NCBI RefSeq assembly: GCF_052055485.1
Contig: NZ_CP197171.1
Coordinates: 930,001 to 994,000, forward strand
Source of the DNA: Amphibacillus sp052055485
GTDB lineage: Bacteria; Bacillota; Bacilli; Bacillales; Amphibacillaceae
Direction of reading: 5' to 3'
Length of the DNA: 64,000 bases
Positions 60,833 through 64,000 of this stretch are shown piece after piece (the stretch's first letter is position 1; each line of letters starts with the position of its first letter). The position numbers and the translations under genes are program-made. The notes below the pieces were generated by a model. It did no database searches and was not told where the DNA came from. It saw only the letters and a list, made by a program, of their open reading frames with translations.

Positions 60833-61077
60833 CTGCATGACCTACATCCTGTAGGCCCAACTTCCACTGAACGAGGTTTCACTTTATGTCCAGGTAGTAC
60901 CAAATACATTTCTACGCGGCAGTGATCACAAATATAATACAGCAGACTTTCTACAGATGAATAGTTTCTCATTTGGGCTACATAACGGCTATATGAGGAT
61001 TCCATAATCAAACCAAATCCATTAAACACAACGGATTTGGCTTCAAAGGTTTTGACTGTTTTCGTGAAGAACCGCAT
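60811..61077 (-). CDS. Possible small cysteine-rich protein (unrecognised)
   Basis: An 88-residue frame starting MRFFTKTVKTFEAKSVVFNG. The C-terminal half has two cysteine pairs, YYICDHCRVEMY and GCRSCRCF, with GHKVKPRSVEVGP between them, so it could bind zinc. I do not recognise the family. The residue pattern looks protein-like, but no ribosome site is visible at the ATG (61077). The last four codons (RWDE) and the stop lie inside the repeat hairpin at 60791-60832. It could be a fragment or a chance frame. Confidence 0.4.
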   Translation of the reverse strand: MRFFTKTVKTFEAKSVVFNGFGLIMESSYSRYVAQMRNYSSVESLLYYICDHCRVEMYLVLPGHKVKPRSVEVGPTGCRSCRCFRWDE

Positions 61078-61149
61078 AAACAAAACAGGGTAAGCTAGAC
61101 GCTCACCCCAACATTTGACTTAAAATCTATCTTTTAGTTTAAGATTTTT

Positions 61150-61794
61150 CTAAGAAACTTCCAATGCATGAACTAAACTCTTTAGTTCATCATCTGCCGT
61201 TTTTCCATTGTCCTTTTTTATCAATGCCTCTGAAATAATAAATGAGCCTCCTACTGCTATAACTTGTTCATTCTTAATATAGCTTATAACATTATCTTTT
61301 GTAATACCACCTGTTGGAAGGAATTTTACATCATAAAAAGGACCACTCAGGGCATTAATAGCTTTAATTCCACCATAAATATCGGCTGGAAAAAATTTAA
61401 CCACCTTTATACCATACTCCAAAGCTCTTTGAATATCGGATGGTGTTGCAGTCCCAGGAAAAATCGGAATACCTTGACTTAAACAATACTCAATAACCGC
61501 TGGAACAACAGCCGGCGATACGATAAACTTCGCACCATTCTCTACTGCCATTTCAGCTTCTTGTATGTTTCTAACAGTTCCTGCTCCTACAATCAGTTCT
61601 CCAGATTCGGCTAGCTTCTTAATAGCTTCGGCAGCCAAATCACTGCGAAAAGTCACTTCAATAAGTCGAACATTATTTCTCACAAGTATCTCTTCTAATT
61701 TATCTAAATAATTCAAATCAGTTGCTGTATACAACGGCAATAACTTCGTATTTTCTACTTGTTTATAAATTTCATGTTCTATATTTGCTAACAT
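61150..61794 (-). CDS. eda: 2-keto-3-deoxy-6-phosphogluconate (KDPG/KHG) aldolase
   Basis: A 214-residue class I aldolase that splits KDPG into pyruvate and glyceraldehyde-3-phosphate, the last step of hexuronate breakdown. Motifs are IEVTFRSDLAAEAIK with the catalytic glutamate, VGAGTVRN, VKFFPADIYGG with the Schiff-base lysine (KFFPA) and PTGGIT. I choose the ATG at 61794 (MLANIEHEI). A GTG four codons earlier is possible. It follows uxuA by 50 bp. A 2-keto-3-deoxygluconate kinase, needed between UxuA and Eda, is not in the window. Confidence 0.93.
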   Translation of the reverse strand: MLANIEHEIYKQVENTKLLPLYTATDLNYLDKLEEILVRNNVRLIEVTFRSDLAAEAIKKLAESGELIVGAGTVRNIQEAEMAVENGAKFIVSPAVVPAVIEYCLSQGIPIFPGTATPSDIQRALEYGIKVVKFFPADIYGGIKAINALSGPFYDVKFLPTGGITKDNVISYIKNEQVIAVGGSFIISEALIKKDNGKTADDELKSLVHALEVS

Positions 61795-61844
61795 ATTTAT
61801 TCTCACTTTCTATTTTAGCCATTCATATAAGGAAATAATTTGTT

Positions 61845-62915
61845 CTAGTTTGCTTTACTCTTTGTAATTGCTTCATGCAAACCTTGCCCATATGAAACAC
61901 CCAACGCACGGTCATACAGTCCATATCCTGGCATACAATGTTCTCCCCAAATCGTCCTTCCGTGATCAGGACGAATCACCCCATCAAAATCAGCTTCTAC
62001 CAACGCCTCCATAATTGCATACATATCTAAAGAACCAGCTGTGCTTAAATGCGCACTTTCTTTAAATTTCCTTTCTCCTAAAAACTCTACATTACGGAAG
62101 TGAACGAAATGAATTTTATCCCCAATCTCATGCACCATTTCAACTAAATCATTGGCCGGATCTGCTCCTAAAGAACCCGTACAGAATGTAATACCATTAT
62201 AAGGCGAATCAATAATATTGAGAATTCGTTTTAAATCTGCTAAATTTTTCGTGATTCTGGGAAAGTCAAAGATTTCCCAAGGCGGATCATCTGGATGAAT
62301 CGCCATTTTCACATTAGCTTCTTCACAAACTGGAATCACTTTTAACAAGAAATATTTCAAATTCTCAAATAAATCTGCTTCAGTTATGCCATCATAGATT
62401 TCAACTAATTTATTAAATTTTTTTAATCTTTCGCCTTCCCAACCGGGCAAACGGAAACCCTTTGATTGACTATGGATCAATTTATACATGTCACTAGGAT
62501 CCATACTCTCTATAACTGCTTGATCATAAACCAAAGAATAGCTGCCATCACTATTTTCATGGTTCAACGTTGTTTTTGCCCAACCAAAAATTGGCTTGAA
62601 ACTATAACAAATTAAATTGACACCGCACTGACTAAGGTTTCTTATCGTTTGAATATAATTGTCAATATAGTGATCCCTATTAGCGTCTCCTGCTTTAATC
62701 GAATCATGGATGGCAACACTTTCAATTCCTAATAACTCTAACCCTTCTTTTTCAACTGACTCTTTTAATTTTTGAATCTCTTCTATTCCCCAAACGTCTC
62801 CAGGCAGTTTGTTTAACAAAGTACCTACAATACCGTTCATACCGGGAATTTGTTTGACTTGCTCTAGTGGAATAGAGTCTTCTTTTTCTCCATACCATCT
62901 AAATCCCCACTTCAT
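61845..62915 (-). CDS. uxuA: Mannonate dehydratase
   Basis: UxuA (356 residues) dehydrates D-mannonate to 2-keto-3-deoxygluconate in glucuronate breakdown. It has the TIM-barrel fold with the metal-site motifs IHPDDPPWEIFDFPRI (about residues 211-226) and IRPDHGRTIWGE (about 316-327). The starting MKWGFRWYG and the LLGIESVAIHDSIK segment are family-typical. GGGGG precedes the ATG. Downstream of a PTS EIIA gene and upstream of eda, it points to an imported glucuronate-containing sugar. Confidence 0.96.
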   Translation of the reverse strand: MKWGFRWYGEKEDSIPLEQVKQIPGMNGIVGTLLNKLPGDVWGIEEIQKLKESVEKEGLELLGIESVAIHDSIKAGDANRDHYIDNYIQTIRNLSQCGVNLICYSFKPIFGWAKTTLNHENSDGSYSLVYDQAVIESMDPSDMYKLIHSQSKGFRLPGWEGERLKKFNKLVEIYDGITEADLFENLKYFLLKVIPVCEEANVKMAIHPDDPPWEIFDFPRITKNLADLKRILNIIDSPYNGITFCTGSLGADPANDLVEMVHEIGDKIHFVHFRNVEFLGERKFKESAHLSTAGSLDMYAIMEALVEADFDGVIRPDHGRTIWGEHCMPGYGLYDRALGVSYGQGLHEAITKSKAN

Positions 62916-62987
62916 TTCGAATCCCCCTTCGCCAATTTTTTATTAAAAAATTCTCTTACATTGTCCTGTATTTTTCAGATAAATGTA

Positions 62988-63434
62988 TTAAAAATCGTCT
63001 TCCTGCTCAACATCGGCATCTATCATCGATATATGCCATGTGCCCATACTGTTTACTCCTTGATCCAGAATCGATTGAACCGCTTGATCAACTGGTGTAT
63101 TAATTAATTGATGATTGATCGTTTCCAATAACATTGGCAAATTAACGCCACCAATAACATAAACTGCGTTTTGTAACTCATTTGCCAAAGAACTGATAGT
63201 AAGTACCGCTTGGTTATACGGACTAGCATTTACCAAATCTGTCAACACAATGACCCCCGTGCCTCTATCTACATCATGAATCGCTTGTTTGATATTCAAT
63301 CCTAGTTCTTGAATATCATCTCCTTGATTCAGGTTGACAGTCGCTATACTATTTGTAGTCCCCATAATGACTTCAGCGGAATCCTTGAGTCCGTCACTTA
63401 GCTGTCCATGTGTTGCAATAACAATTCCAAGCAT
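62988..63434 (-). CDS. PTS mannose-family EIIA component
   Basis: A 148-residue EIIA domain of the mannose/fructose/sorbose PTS family. The phosphorylated histidine is H9 in GIVIATHGQLSDGL. FLTDLxxASP-like sequence appears as VLTDLVNASPYNQA, and VIGGVNLPMLLE is typical. It would pass phosphate from HPr to an EIIB not in the window. Neighbouring uxuA and eda suggest a uronate-containing substrate, as in glycosaminoglycan-disaccharide PTS loci of other Firmicutes. The specificity is an inference. Confidence 0.92.
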   Translation of the reverse strand: MLGIVIATHGQLSDGLKDSAEVIMGTTNSIATVNLNQGDDIQELGLNIKQAIHDVDRGTGVIVLTDLVNASPYNQAVLTISSLANELQNAVYVIGGVNLPMLLETINHQLINTPVDQAVQSILDQGVNSMGTWHISMIDADVEQEDDF

Positions 63435-63446
63435 TTAACTACCTCC

Positions 63447-64000
63447 TTATGTGAACAACTTAATGATTTTAGTTAAATTCTCTGAATTTAAAGCTTTTTG
63501 TTTTAATTCAGATTTTTCAAGATAATATTGAAGTTCTTGATCTGCTTTTAAACTTCTTCCACTAAAAATATAATTAACCTGACTAGTTGAGTAAGGATGA
63601 ACCGTAAAGTCAGTAAGCTTTTTCTTATTCATAACGTGACCTATAAAATGCAAATCCAAGTCAGCCCCCACACAATCAAGCCAATAGATCTTAGCTGATG
63701 CTTTACAAGTTTCTTTCACTGCTTCAAGACCAGCTTCTCCAAAACAGCCTTCATCTACAAAAGCAAAAGCAATCTTTTTACTTTTCACTTCATCAATCAA
63801 TGCTAATAATGTAAGGATTGATGAAGTGTTTCGAACAAGGTTATTCCTATTGGATAACCCCTTTGCCACTTTACTCAGCAAGTAGAAATAAATACCGTAG
63901 CACACCATAACAAACACCGTATTAAATGAAGTAAAATCAAATGCGTTGTGAGAATTCTTCATATAAAACAATGTTAATAAGGTTCCCACAAGCAAAGTGA
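63447..64000 (-). CDS. Membrane protein with degenerate M28-peptidase-like domain (5' cut)
   Basis: The frame stays open to the window edge, so the gene starts beyond 64000. At least 184 residues are visible. Two hydrophobic segments come first (LVGTLLTLFYM and FNTVFVMVCYGIYFYLLS). A soluble part follows with NNLVRNTSSILTLLALIDEV and KIAFAFVDEGCFGEAGLEAV. That resembles the core of M28 aminopeptidase-like proteins (ND.aSG...llela, vafvlfd.EE.G..GS), but the metal-binding Asp and Glu-Glu are not conserved. It lies 12 bp before the EIIA gene, so it belongs to the PTS operon. Its role there is unknown. Confidence 0.65.
   Translation of the reverse strand, partial: TLLVGTLLTLFYMKNSHNAFDFTSFNTVFVMVCYGIYFYLLSKVAKGLSNRNNLVRNTSSILTLLALIDEVKSKKIAFAFVDEGCFGEAGLEAVKETCKASAKIYWLDCVGADLDLHFIGHVMNKKKLTDFTVHPYSTSQVNYIFSGRSLKADQELQYYLEKSELKQKALNSENLTKIIKLFT

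Overview
This window is a chromosomal segment of a low-GC, endospore-forming Firmicute of the Bacillaceae type. Nearly every gene lies on the minus strand. Read from high to low coordinates, the order follows the origin-proximal region of Bacillus subtilis: spoIIE-yabS-yabT-tilS-hpt-ftsH-coaX-hslO-yacD-cysK-folP-folB-folK-yazB-lysS, then rrn-tRNA-rrn, then ctsR-mcsA-mcsB-clpC-radA-yacL-ispD-gltX-cysE-cysS-mrnC-rlmB-rae1-sigH-rpmG-secE-nusG-rplK-rplA-rplJ-rplL-ybxB-rpoB-rpoC. Several expected genes are missing (disA, ispF, pabABC) or reduced to a remnant (dusB). This suggests a lineage with a trimmed genome, such as the Amphibacillus/Halolactibacillus neighbourhood. That placement is an inference from gene content and was not tested by a search.

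Layout. 1-12300: the transcription and ribosomal block (rpoC partial, rpoB, an rRNA methyltransferase, L7/L12, L10, L1, L11, NusG, SecE, L33, SigH), with an L10 leader and paired hairpins before L11 and L1. 12284-20304: RNA processing and tRNA charging (rae1, rlmB, mrnC, cysS, cysE behind a cysteine T-box, gltX), ispD and the PIN-TRAM membrane protein YacL. 20376-26621: radA and the CtsR-controlled clpC operon with a clear CtsR operator. 26625-28140: a decayed MgtC-like gene and a DegV-family gene. 28338-39904: two tandem rRNA operons (about 5 kb near-identical repeats) joined by a nine-tRNA array, with tandem sigma-A promoters upstream and an internal promoter in front of the second 5S gene and the tRNAs. 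39942-50167: lysS, folate genes, cysK, a parvulin-like foldase, hslO, coaX and ftsH. 50255-56695: hpt, tilS, the yabT/yabS pair and spoIIE, the last behind a Spo0A-type promoter.

56700-61150 is a synteny break. It holds the only clear plus-strand genes (a 5'-nucleotidase-like lipoprotein and tRNA-Met), long gene-poor stretches, a nine-unit 20-bp tandem repeat, a perfect 17-bp inverted repeat, and members of a dispersed repeat family also found near sigH and between spoIIE and yabS. 61150-64000 is an accessory catabolic operon (Eda aldolase, UxuA, a mannose-family PTS EIIA domain and a membrane protein cut by the window edge), pointing to uptake and breakdown of a hexuronate-containing sugar.

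Most of the window is conserved housekeeping DNA. I did not find an unmistakably new multi-gene system. The least explained signals are the dispersed repeat family, the 20-bp tandem array, the duplicated L11/L1 leader motif and the internal rrn promoter.
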